Positions 38,738 to 51,508 of a stretch of DNA of 64,000 bases are shown here, piece after piece. The position numbers and the translations under genes are program-made. Source of the stretch: Acidovorax sp. MR-S7. Lineage in GTDB: Bacteria; Pseudomonadota; Gammaproteobacteria; Burkholderiales; Burkholderiaceae_C. The stretch covers positions 1-64,000 of the forward strand of contig NZ_DF238930.1 of NCBI RefSeq assembly GCF_000400995.2, in the 5' to 3' direction. Numbering within the stretch: the first letter of the stretch is position 1; each line of letters opens with the position of its first letter. The notes below the pieces were generated by a model that did no database searches, was not told where the DNA came from, and saw nothing but the letters and a program-made list of their open reading frames with translations.

Positions 38738-40706
38738 GGCAGGCAACTCAGCAACACAAAGCTTTCGATTATTGGGCAGCGCCTGGGCCCTGGCATGCGG
38801 GTGGCTGATCGCCGCGCTGTACGTGTTGTGCCCCGCGCCGGGGCTGGCCCAGCCCCTGCCACTGGATGCGGACACCCCCATGCGGGACACGGCGGGCCAT
38901 GTGCAGTGGCTGGCCGACGCTGGCGGCCAGTGGCAGGCCGCGGACGCCGCCGCCGCCCCCGGCTGGCAGCACCTGCCCGGCAGCCTGGGCGCGGGCTACA
39001 CCCGCGCCGCCATCTGGCTGCGGGTGCAATTGCACATCCCCCAGGCGCTGCCCGACGGCTGGATGCTGCACCTGGACAACGCGGTGCTGGACGATGTGCG
39101 CTTCTACGTGCGCGGCCCCGGCGCCGCCGGCTGGCGCAGCCTGGGCCGCAGCGGCGAAGACGTGCCCCGCGCGCAATGGCCCGTGGACTACCGCAGCCCG
39201 GTGGTGGCCTTTTCTCCCACGCTGCCCGGCACCTACGACGTGCTGGTGCGGCTGCAGAGTAAGAACTCCATCACCACGCAATGGCGGGTGTGGCAGCGCC
39301 TGGCGTTCGACAACTACTCGCGCCGCGAGGCGCTGCTGTTCGGCCTGCACTACGGCTTCTACCTGCTGCTGATCCTGCTGCACTGCGCCTTCTGGGCCGC
39401 CACGCGCGCGCCCGCCAGCGGGCGCTTCCTGCTCTACATCGGCTCCAGCATGTTCAGCGAGATGCTGGCCTCGGGCCTGACGCAGCAGCTCACCGGCCTG
39501 GGCGCCGCCTGGAGCGACCCGCTGCTGGCCGCCGGCGTGGCCGTGTGCCTGGGCGTGGGCATGCACATCGTCACCGACCTGCTGGAGCTGCGGCCGCTGG
39601 CCCCCCGGGCCACGCGGGCCCTCATCGGGCTGTCCAGGGCCGCCGGGGCCGTGCTCGCGGCCCTGGCGCTGCTGGGTCTGTACGTGCCGAGCATGGTGGC
39701 CTCGCAGGTGCTGAGCCTGCTGGGCATCGGCGGCGTCACCCTGCTGGCCCTGGTGCTGCTGCTGCGCGGGCACCGCCCCGCCCGGCTGTTCGTGCTGGCC
39801 TTCGGCGTGTTCTATGGCGGCCTGGCCGTCGCCTACCTGCGCAACATGGGGCTGGCGCCCGTCAACGCCTGGACGCAATACGCCTCCACGCTGGGCATCA
39901 CGCTGCACATGCTGATGGTAGGCACCATCCTGCTGTGGCGGCACGAGCGCCAGCGCCGCGCCCGCGAGCTGCGCCAGGCCGCGCTGGCCGCCGAGCTGGA
40001 AACCGAGCGGCGCGCCCTGGCCGAGCAGCGCGAATTCGTGGCCATGGTGTCGCACGAGTTCCGCACCCCGCTAGCCATCATCACCACCACCGCCCAGCTG
40101 CTGGGCCGCAGCCAGAACGGCCCGCCAGACATCCACCAGGAGCGCTGCGGCAACATCCGCCAGGCCGGGCAGCGCCTGCTGGCGCTGGTGGACGACTACC
40201 TGAGCGAAGACCGCCTGCAGCAACCCCGCGTGGCCGTGCATCTGCACGCCTGCGACCTGCAGGCGCTGCTGGAGGGCCTGCGCCACGACCTGGGACGCGA
40301 CTGGCCCGCCCCGCGCCTGCAGTGCCACATTGCCCCCGGCGCCCGCCACCTGCGCACCGATGCCGAGCTGCTGCGCATCGCCCTGCGCAACCTGCTGGCC
40401 AACGCCGACCGCCACACCGCCGCGCACGCCAGCATCCAGGTACACGCCTGGCGCGAGGGCGCGCAGACCTGCATCACCGTGGCCAACCCCGGCCCCGAGA
40501 TCCCGCTCGGCGACCGCGAGCGCCTGTTCCAGAAGTACTACCGGGGCGCCAACACCCAGGGCAGCCCCGGCGCGGGCCTGGGCCTGTACCTGGTGCGGCG
40601 CACCATGCACCAGCTGGGGGGCAGCGTGGAATTGCGCGGCGCGGGCGGCGCCGGGCCTGTCTGCTTCGGACTGCGCCTGCCCACCCTGCCTGGCGCGGCG
40701 AAATAG
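38736..40706 (+). CDS. 7TMR-DISM sensor histidine kinase
   Basis: 656 residues. Signal segment (about 10-35), extracellular 7TMR-DISMED2 beta-sandwich (about 40-185), seven transmembrane helices (about 200-400), coiled coil, then HisKA with MVSHEFRTPLAII (His440) and HATPase with LRNLLANADRHT and GAGLGLYLVRR. The extracellular domain type is thought to bind carbohydrates or other small molecules. ATG 38736 is the only good start. The TAG stop lies in a TAGCTCATA block just before palindromic element copy 9. Confidence 0.9.
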   Translation: MAGNSATQSFRLLGSAWALACGWLIAALYVLCPAPGLAQPLPLDADTPMRDTAGHVQWLADAGGQWQAADAAAAPGWQHLPGSLGAGYTRAAIWLRVQLHIPQALPDGWMLHLDNAVLDDVRFYVRGPGAAGWRSLGRSGEDVPRAQWPVDYRSPVVAFSPTLPGTYDVLVRLQSKNSITTQWRVWQRLAFDNYSRREALLFGLHYGFYLLLILLHCAFWAATRAPASGRFLLYIGSSMFSEMLASGLTQQLTGLGAAWSDPLLAAGVAVCLGVGMHIVTDLLELRPLAPRATRALIGLSRAAGAVLAALALLGLYVPSMVASQVLSLLGIGGVTLLALVLLLRGHRPARLFVLAFGVFYGGLAVAYLRNMGLAPVNAWTQYASTLGITLHMLMVGTILLWRHERQRRARELRQAALAAELETERRALAEQREFVAMVSHEFRTPLAIITTTAQLLGRSQNGPPDIHQERCGNIRQAGQRLLALVDDYLSEDRLQQPRVAVHLHACDLQALLEGLRHDLGRDWPAPRLQCHIAPGARHLRTDAELLRIALRNLLANADRHTAAHASIQVHAWREGAQTCITVANPGPEIPLGDRERLFQKYYRGANTQGSPGAGLGLYLVRRTMHQLGGSVELRGAGGAGPVCFGLRLPTLPGAAK

Positions 40707-40738
40707 CTCATATTTTTATAGCTTCCTGCGCTTTACCA

Positions 40739-43780
<3,042 letters not shown>

Positions 43781-43899
43781 CGGCGGGGCGCAAAAAAAAG
43801 CGGAACCCACCATGATAGGTGAGCCCCCCGCCGCGCGCCGTGCCTCGTGCACATCACCCCATTCCCATCCCGAGGCGATTCCGATACGATGCTTACAAA

Positions 43900-43960
43900 T
43901 ACAAGCTTTTTTGGCCTTCAGGCCAATACTGCCAAGCGCAAGCAGCTATTTTTTCAATAG
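43900..43960. repeat. AGCGCTT palindromic element, copy 10
   Basis: On the minus strand ATAGCTGCTTGCGCTTGGCA, then GGCCTGAAGGCC and AAAAAAGCTTGTATTTG. It occupies the gap between divergent uvrA and the EIIC-EAL gene, so it lies in the leader of the latter. Confidence 0.75.
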
Positions 43961-43977
43961 CAAAACCACCCTCCTCG

Positions 43978-46073
43978 ATGCGCCACGAAACCCCGCACCC
44001 CGGCCTGCCCGCCGTGCGCCTGCTGCTCACCCAGCGGCTGGCCGCCCTGGCGGGCGCGGGCACCATGCGGGCGCTGCGCGAGGGGCTGCTGTGGCTGGTG
44101 CCCTGCCTGCTGGTGTCGGCGGCCTTCCTGCTCGCCTCGGCCCTGGCGCAGATGGCCGGGCTGCCCGCGCCGGTGGTGCAGTGGCTGGCGGGGCTGCACA
44201 CCGAGATCAGCGCCGCGCTGCCGCTGCTGGTGGCCGCGTCGATCGGCTACATGCTGGCCATCCGCCACCGGCTGCCGCGCCTGCCCGTGGCGTTCCTGTG
44301 CCTGGTGTACGTGGAGATCGCCGCCTTCGTGCTGCGCGGGCATCCGCGCGCGGCGGCCACGCTGGTGCTGTTCATCGCCATTGCGTCGCCGCTGATCAAC
44401 GTGCCGCTGATGGCGCGGCTGCATGCCCGGCGCTGGACGCGCATCGCCCGTGGCGGGCTGGGGGCGAGAGCGTGCGCGACGCGATGAACCTGGTCGTCCC
44501 CGGCATCGTCACCGCCGCGCTGCTGGCAGCCGTGCTGGCTGCGCTGGCGCAGGTGCCCGCGCTCACGCAGGCCGAGCTGCCGCTGGCCCTGGCCGCGCCC
44601 GGGTCGCCCTACCGCAGCGGCGTGCTGCTGGCCGCGCTCAACTCGGTGCTGTGGTTCTTCGGCATCCACGGCTACTACGCGATGCAGCCGTTCTTCCAGG
44701 TGCTCGACCAGGCCGTGGTGCTGAACGCCGCCGACGCGGCCGCGGGCCTGGCGCCGCGCCATGCGCTGACCAGCGGGCTGATGGGCGCGTTCGTCTTCGT
44801 CGGCGGCGCGGGCGGCACGCTGTCGCTGTCGCTGGCGGCGCTGCTGTTCTGCCGGGGTCGCGGGCTGCGCCTGGTGGCGCTGGCCAGCCTGCCGGTGTCG
44901 CTGCTCAACGTGAACGAGATTCTGCTGTTCGGCCTGCCCGTCATCCTCAACCCGCGGCTGCTCGTGCCCTTCGTGGCCGTGCCGGTGCTCAACCTGGCGC
45001 TGTCGCTGGCCGCCGTGCAGGCGGGCTGGGTGGCCGCCGCCACGGTCCAGCTGCCCTTCACCATGCCCGTGCTGCTCAACGCCTACGTGAGCACCGGCGG
45101 CGACGCGGCCGCCGTGCTGCTGCAGGTGCTGCTGGTGGGCCTGGGCACGCTGGTGTACGCGCCCTACATCCGCGCCCTCGACCAGGCCGGGCGCGAGGAA
45201 AACGCCATCCACCTGCGCGCGTTCGACACCACCTTCACCCGCCTGCCCGAGGAAGCGGCCCTGGCCACCCCCGACCCGGTGGAGCAGGCCCACCGCGAGC
45301 AGGCGCGGCGCGAGACCGTGCTGGCGCACATCCGGCGCATCAGCGAATACGACTTCCACCTCGAATACCAGCCCCAGGTGGCGCTGCCCAGCGGCCGCTG
45401 CACCGGCTGCGAGGCGCTGCTGCGCGCACGCGACCGCAGCGGAGCCTCGCAGCCGCCCGGCACCCTCCTGCCGTGGCTGGCCGAGGCCGGGCTGATGCGC
45501 GAGGTGGACCTGTGGGTGGCCGGCAGCGCCGTGCAGCAGCACCGGCAGTGGAGCGAGCAGGGCTTCGCGCTGCCCATCAGCATCAACGTGACCGGCGCCA
45601 CCCTCACCTCGCCCGGCCACTGCGAGCGGCTGGTGAAGATCCTCGCCCGCGCCGGCGGGCAGGTGGGCATCGAGATCACCGAGGAGGCCCTGGCCGGCGA
45701 CGTGCCCGCCATCCGCCAGGCCATCGCGCGCATCCACGCCATCGGCTCCAAGGTGGCCATCGACGACTTCGGCACCGGCTACTCGTCGCTCGCCTACCTG
45801 CACCAGTTCGACGTGGACGTGATCAAGATCGACCGCAGCTTCGTCGTCGCCCGCGACGACCCGAAGGGCGCGCAGGTGATGGACGGCCTGCTGCGCCTAT
45901 GCGAGGCGCTGCGCCTGCCCACCGTGGTCGAGGGCGTCGAGACCGAGGCCCAGTGCCGTGCGCTGCAGTCGCCCGCGGGGCTGATCGTGCAAGGGTGGCA
46001 CTTCAGCCGGGCGCTGCCGGCGCGGGAGGTGGCGGCCTTCGCGCGGGGGCGTGAAATTCACCAATTTCAGTGA
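43978..46073 (+). pseudogene. PTS EIIC-like membrane domain fused to EAL phosphodiesterase, frameshifted
   Basis: The first frame (43978-44487) gives about 165 residues of an EIIC-like multi-helix domain. The reading then continues in another frame (GESVRDAMNLVVPGIVTAAL to the end) with the rest of EIIC and an EAL domain. The shift is -1 near a run of five G at 44460-44464. The EAL part is catalytically complete: ALLRARD after EYQPQV, EITEEAL, IDDFGTGYSS, IKIDRSF and VVEGVETEAQ. Intact relatives would sense or move a sugar and degrade c-di-GMP. It may be a pseudogene, a programmed frameshift or a base-call error. Confidence 0.75.
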
Positions 46074-46127
46074 TTCACAAAAATTCACACTCCCGATAGC
46101 CTGGATACAGGCCGTTGAAGGCTTTTC

Positions 46128-46176
46128 GGCTGCCAGCGCTTACCCATCAAGCGCTGGCAGCTATGGTTTTTGAAAA
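46128..46176. repeat. AGCGCTT palindromic element, copy 11
   Basis: GCTGCCAGCGCTT (46129-46141) and its exact complement (46149-46161) form a 13-bp stem with loop ACCCATC. ATGGTTTTTGAAAA follows, the inverse of the CAAAAACCAT flank at copies 1 and 4. It ends just before the start of the IPTL-CTERM gene. Confidence 0.9.
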
Positions 46177-46189
46177 CGAAAGCACCGCC

Positions 46190-49100
46190 ATGCCGCCCAC
46201 CACGCCCTTCCGCATGCATCGGGATACACCCTGGCTTCCGCTGCTGAAGCGCTGGGCCGCCGCGCTGTTCCTGGGCTGCCTTGCCAGCCTGTTCAGCCTC
46301 AACGCGCAGGCCAGCACGGCGGGCACCACGGTTGATTTCTGGGGTGAAAGCAGCGGCACTCCCTACCGATGGAACGCCGACCCCTCCTTGGCGGTCGGCA
46401 GCGGCGTTGAGTTCGACACAGGCGCCTTCCGTTTCGACGTCGATCCGGCGGCCGGGACATTCACGATCGACGTTTACCAAGCGGATCCCGCCTATCGCGT
46501 GTGGGGTGGGCTGAACAACGACCGGCAGTTCTCTGTCGTTTTAAGCGGCGGAACCCTCTACCAGTTCACCGGCATCACACCCGCCGGCGGCACCGCGGGC
46601 GACGCGGGCAGCTACGCGGCCGCCTTCAACGGCAAGACGCTGACGTTCACCGTCCCTTCCAATACCCAGCCCGTGGCCCAAGGCACCATCGTTTTCACGT
46701 TCACCTCCATGACGACACCCACGCCCACCGTCACCGGCGCAACGCCGAACAGCGGCTCCACGGCGGGCGGCACCGTCGTCACCCTCACCGGCACCCACTT
46801 CACCGCCGGCGCAACGGCGGTGACGTTCGGCGGCAGCAGCGCCACGGGCATCACCGTCCTCAGCGCCACCTCGCTCACCGCCACCACCCCGGCGCACACC
46901 GCGGGCCCGGTGAACGTCAGGGTCACCACCCCCGGCGGCTACGCCACGCTGACCAACGGCTATACCTACGCGGTGCCGTCCAGCAATGCCAGCCTGTCGG
47001 GCCTGGCGCTGTCGGCGGGCACGTTGAGCCCGGCCTTCACAACGGGCAACACAAGCTACACGGCGGCGGTGAACGACATGGTGGCCAGCATCACCGTCAC
47101 CCCCACGCTGGCCGATGCCAACGCCACGGTGACGGTGACGAAGGCGGCGTCAGGCCTTTTTGCGAATATTTTCAGCACGCAAGTCTCCTGCACCGGCGGG
47201 AGCAATGGCACGGCCACGGCTCTTGCATACGGGGGCGTGCCTCCCTACACCTACTTGTGGTCGCCTGGCCAAGCACTCTCAGCAACAGCAACCGGCCTGC
47301 CCGCAGGCACCTACTCCGTCACGGTGACCGACAGGGCCGGCAGCACGTTCACCGTGGCGAACATCGCGATCTCGCAGCCCGCCTCTGCCCTGACGGGCTC
47401 CGCGAGCGTGGTTGCCCACCCCGTGGGCTCCAACGCCACCGGCCGCGCCAGCGTCTCCCCCAGCGGCGGCACACCGGGGTATACCTACTACTGGACACCG
47501 TCCAACCAAACCACATTCACGGCCACGGGCCTGGCCGCAGGCACCCACACCGTCAGCGTCATGGATGCGAACGCGTGCCAAATCGACCGCAATGTCACGC
47601 TGATCGCCCAGGCGCCCACGGTGCAATCGGTGGCGGTGCCCGCCGGCGGCACCTATGGCGCGGGCCAGGTGCTGGTCTTCACGGTGAATTACGACGCCCC
47701 CATCATCGTGAGCGGCACGCCCCGCATTCAGCTGACCATTGGCAGCAACATCCGTTATGCAACGTATGCCGGCGGCACGGGCACTGCGGCGCTCTCCTTT
47801 GCCTACACCGTGCAGGCTGGCGACGCGGACATGGACGGCATCGCCGTCATGGGCCTCGGCCTGAATGGCGGCACGCTGAGCAGCGGCGCGGCCAGCGCCG
47901 ACACCACGCTGAACAGCCTTGGCAGCACTACCGGCGTACTGGTAGGAACGCCCCCCACCGTGACCGACGCGCGCATCACCCTCTCGGGCGGCACGGGCAC
48001 CGGCGACGCCTACAAGCGGGGCGACACGGTGAGCGCCACCTGGAACAACTCCGCCAGCGGCGACAACAACAGCGGCATCACCGGCGTGACGGTGGACTTC
48101 AGCGCGTTCGGCGGCGGCGCGGCGGTGGCTGCCAGCAACACCAGCGGCCTGTGGACGGCCAGCCACCCGCTGCCCGACGGCATCGATGGAGCCAACCGCA
48201 ACGTCTCGGTCACGGCCACGGGCGCGGGCGGCACCACCACCACGGCGGACACGAGCAATGCCACGGTGGACACCGTTGCGCCCACGGTGACCGTCATCGC
48301 GCCGGGGGGCTAGCCCGGCCCCGCAGATGCGAGCGTGGCCTTCCTCGTCACCTTCAGCGAGACGGTGACGGGCGTGGACAGGACCGATTTCTCGCTGACG
48401 ACGACCTCGGGCACGGCGGCGGGCACGGTCCCCCAGGTGACGGGCAGCGGCGCAAGCTACACCGTCACCGTCGGCAACATCAGCGGCAACGGCTCGCTGC
48501 GGCTCGACCTCAAGGGCAGCGGCACCGGCATCGTGGACGCCGTGGGCAACCCGGCGGCGGGCTACGCCGGCGGCAGCGTGCACACGGTGGCCGTTCTCAC
48601 CGCGCCGGGCGCGCCCACGGGGGCGCAAGCCACGGCGGGCAACGGGCAGGCCACGGTGACCTTCACCGCGCCCGCCAGCGACGGGGGCAGCCCCATCACC
48701 CGCTACACCGCCACGGCCGCGCCGGGCGGCGCCACCGGGTATTGCGACGTGCCCACAGGTTCGCCCACGGGCACGGTGTGCCCCATCGCCTTCACGGGGC
48801 TTGCCAACGGCACCAGCTACACCTTCACGGTCAAGGCCACGAACACGGTCGGCACGGGGCCGGACTCCGGCGCGTCCGGCGCCGTGGTGCCGCGCCTGCT
48901 GCAGATCAGCGCGCCCGCGGGCGCCGTACCCGGCATGGCGGGCGCGGCCACGGCCACGCTGTCGGGCGGCGGGACGGCCTGCACGCTGCAGGCCAGCGGC
49001 GGCTTTGGCGCGGCCGGCGCCAAACCGCCAGGCTTCGACGCGCCCAACGGCCAGTTCAGCTTCACGGCAGAGCATTGCAGCGGCGCGGTGCAGATCGTGC

Positions 49101-49426
49101 TGCAGTACCCCGAGCCGCTGCCTGCGGACGTGCGCTTTCGCAAGCCCGACGGCGCGGGCGGCTGGTTCGACCCGCAGGACCCCGCCACATCGCTGGGCCT
49201 GACCCTGACCAACAACCGCCAGACCGTGACCTACCAGATCACCGACAACGGCCGGGGCGACGCGGACAACACCCCCGGCACCATCGCCGACCCGCTGCTG
49301 CCCGTGGTGCCGCTGGCCGCGCCCGGCGGCGCGCACGCCATCCCCACGCTGGGCGCCTGGGCGCTGGCGCTGCTGTCGGCCCTGCTGGGAGCGCTGGGCT
49401 GGCGGCGGGCCGCAACTATCAAATAA
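46190..49426 (+). pseudogene. IPTL-CTERM surface protein interrupted by an in-frame amber codon
   Basis: About 1,078 residues if read through. Signal segment (LLKRWAAALFLGCLASLF), an IPT/TIG domain (PTVTGATPNSGSTAGGTVVT), a cadherin-like beta-sandwich (NASLSGLALSAGTLSPAFTT), SprB-like Cys repeats, further Ig-like units, a fibronectin III domain (APGAPTGAQATAGNGQATVT) and a C-terminal IPTLGAWA helix with basic WRRAATIK. A single TAG at 48311-48313 splits it; both sides stay in one frame, and a Ca-binding-like repeat (VAFLVTFSETVTGVDRTDFS) resumes at once. The sorting motif also lacks the Gly of IPTLxxWG. Confidence 0.78.
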
Positions 49427-49476
49427 ATAGCTGCCAGCGCTTACTAGGCAAGCGCTGGAGGCCTATTTGGCTCGAT
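49427..49476. repeat. AGCGCTT palindromic element, copy 12
   Basis: ATAGCTGCCAGCGCTT (49427-49442), ACTAGGC, AAGCGCTGGAGGCC and TATTTGGCTC: the best short-form copy. It starts at the base after the IPTL-CTERM stop. Confidence 0.92.
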
Positions 49477-49565
49477 AGCCTGCGCCATGGGCGAAAATCC
49501 CCGCTTTCGCCCATACGCCCCACCGCCCCTGCCTCCCCGTGCCCTCCCCCGCCGCTTCCACTTCC

Positions 49566-50744
49566 ATGACCCCGCTGGAGCGCCGCTCCAGCATCAGCCT
49601 GGCGCTGATCTTCGCGCTGCGCATGCTGGGCCTGTTCCTCGTGCTGCCCGTGTTCGCGCTGGAGGCGCGCAAGTACCCGGGCGGCGACGACCCGGCCCTG
49701 GTCGGGCTGGCCATGGGCATCTACGGCCTCACGCAGGCGGTGCTGCAGCTGCCGCTGGGCCTGGCGTCCGACCGGCTGGGGCGCAAGCGCGTGATCGTGG
49801 CCGGGCTCGTGGTATTTGCGGCGGGCAGCCTGCTGGCGGCGCTGGCCGACTCGGTGACCGGCCTGGTGATCGGGCGCGCGGTGCAGGGCGCGGGCGCGGT
49901 GTCTGCCGCCGTCACCGCGCTGCTGGCCGACCAGACGCGCGACGTGGTGCGCACCAAGGCCATGGCGCTGGTGGGCGCGAGCATCGGGCTGATGTTCGCC
50001 ATCGCCCTCGTGGCCGCGCCGCCGCTGGCCGCGCACATGGGCCTGGCCGGCCTGTTCGGGCTGACCTGCGCGCTGGCGCTGGCCGGGATCGCCGTGGTGC
50101 TGTGGGTGGTGCCGCCCGAGCCCGCGCGCCACGCCGACGCGCCGCGCGGCCGCCTGGCCGACGTGTGGCGCCATGCCGATCTGCTGCGCCTGAATGCGGG
50201 CGTGTTCGCGCTGCACACGGTGCAGATGGCCATGTGGGTGGCCGTGCCCGCCATGCTGGTGCAGGCGGGGCTGCCCAAGGACGCGCACTGGCAGGCCTAC
50301 CTGCCGGCCGTGGTGCTGTCGTTCGCCGCCATGGGCGGCCTCTTCGCCATGGAACGGCGCGGACGCCTGCGCGCGGCGCTGCTCATCGCCATCGGCCTCG
50401 TGCTGGCCGTGCAGGCGGGCCTGGGCCTGCTGGCCGCCAGCGGCGCCACGCCCACGCTGGCGGTGCTGGGCACGCTGCTGTTCCTGTTCTTCTGCGGCTT
50501 CAACGCGCTGGAGGCCACGCAGCCCAGCCTGGTCTCGCGCATGGCGCCGGCGCCGCTGCGCGGCGCGGCGCTGGGGGCCTACAACACGCTGCAGTCGCTG
50601 GGCCTGTTCGCGGGCGGGGCCCTGGGCGGGCTGCTGGCCAAATGGGGGGGCGCGCCGGGGCTGTTCGCCGCCACATCCGTGCTGGCGGCGCTGTGGCTGC
50701 TGCTGACCTGGCCGCTGCGGCCCGTGGGGCGCGGCGGCCACTGA
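49566..50744 (+). CDS. MFS transporter
   Basis: 392 residues with twelve transmembrane helices of the YajR/multidrug type. The MFS motif A appears as [13 protein letters not shown] between TM2 and TM3, and [19 protein letters not shown] marks the second half. An exporter of drugs or metabolites by family; substrate unknown. It lies 77 bp before ssb. MFS-ssb next to uvrA is a familiar betaproteobacterial order, here split from uvrA by about 5.8 kb. ATG 49566 is preferred to 49539. Confidence 0.88.
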   Translation: MTPLERRSSISLALIFALRMLGLFLVLPVFALEARKYPGGDDPALVGLAMGIYGLTQAVLQLPLGLASDRLGRKRVIVAGLVVFAAGSLLAALADSVTGLVIGRAVQGAGAVSAAVTALLADQTRDVVRTKAMALVGASIGLMFAIALVAAPPLAAHMGLAGLFGLTCALALAGIAVVLWVVPPEPARHADAPRGRLADVWRHADLLRLNAGVFALHTVQMAMWVAVPAMLVQAGLPKDAHWQAYLPAVVLSFAAMGGLFAMERRGRLRAALLIAIGLVLAVQAGLGLLAASGATPTLAVLGTLLFLFFCGFNALEATQPSLVSRMAPAPLRGAALGAYNTLQSLGLFAGGALGGLLAKWGGAPGLFAATSVLAALWLLLTWPLRPVGRGGH

Positions 50745-50821
50745 AGGAGCGTGCACAATCGGCCGTTTGGCGCGCTACAGTAGGCGCCAACCCCATTTCC
50801 CGAAGCGAAGGCACTAGCAGC

Positions 50822-51361
50822 ATGGCATCCGTCAACAAAGTCATCATCGTCGGCAACCTGGGCCGCGATCCCGAAATGCGCACCTTCCCGAGCGGCGACC
50901 AGGTGGCCAACGTGCGGATCGCCACCACCGACCGCTGGCGCGACAAGAATACCGGCGAGAACAAGGAAGCCACCGAGTGGCACAGCGTGGTCTTCAACGG
51001 CCGCCTGGCCGAGATCGTGGGCCAGTACTTGCGCAAGGGCTCGCAGGTCTATGTGGAAGGCAGCCTGCGCACCCGCAAGTGGACCGACCAGAGCGGCCAG
51101 GAGCGCTACACCACCGAAATCCGCGCCGACACCATGCAGATGCTGGGCAGCCGCGGAGGTGCGGGCGGCGGTGCGGGCGGAAGTTATGACGACAGCGGCT
51201 ACGGCGGCGGTGGAGACGGCGGCTACGAGGCCCCGCGCCGCGCCGCGCCCGCGCCGCGCCCCGCAGCCCCCCCGGCAGCCCGCCCCGCGCCGGCCCCGAT
51301 GGCCCAGCCGCCGCGCGCGGCGTCGGGTTTCGACGACATGGACGACGACATTCCGTTCTGA
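50822..51361 (+). CDS. ssb: Single-stranded DNA-binding protein
   Basis: 179 residues. OB fold at 1-110 ([40 protein letters not shown]), then a Gly/Pro/Ala-rich disordered linker and the acidic tip DDMDDDIPF that recruits repair and replication partners. Works with RecA, DprA and UvrA-linked repair. The preceding GAAGGC is the likely ribosome site. Confidence 0.97.
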   Translation: MASVNKVIIVGNLGRDPEMRTFPSGDQVANVRIATTDRWRDKNTGENKEATEWHSVVFNGRLAEIVGQYLRKGSQVYVEGSLRTRKWTDQSGQERYTTEIRADTMQMLGSRGGAGGGAGGSYDDSGYGGGGDGGYEAPRRAAPAPRPAAPPAARPAPAPMAQPPRAASGFDDMDDDIPF

Positions 51362-51508
51362 GGCGGTGCGTCATCGTTTATTTCAATCGATTGCACCAGC
51401 TATTGAAATAACATAATCGGATCGGCGCGCCGCCGCGATGCATGCGAAGGCGCGCCTGTCCGAACCGGGCGGCGTGGGTGCCGCCCTTCCCCTTGCAAGG
51501 CCGACCCC

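Noticed and set aside
51380-51409. ATTTCAAT / ATTGAAAT inverted pair after ssb as terminator or repeat copy
   Set aside because: AT-only 8-bp stem with no T-run, and too little similarity to the palindromic element.
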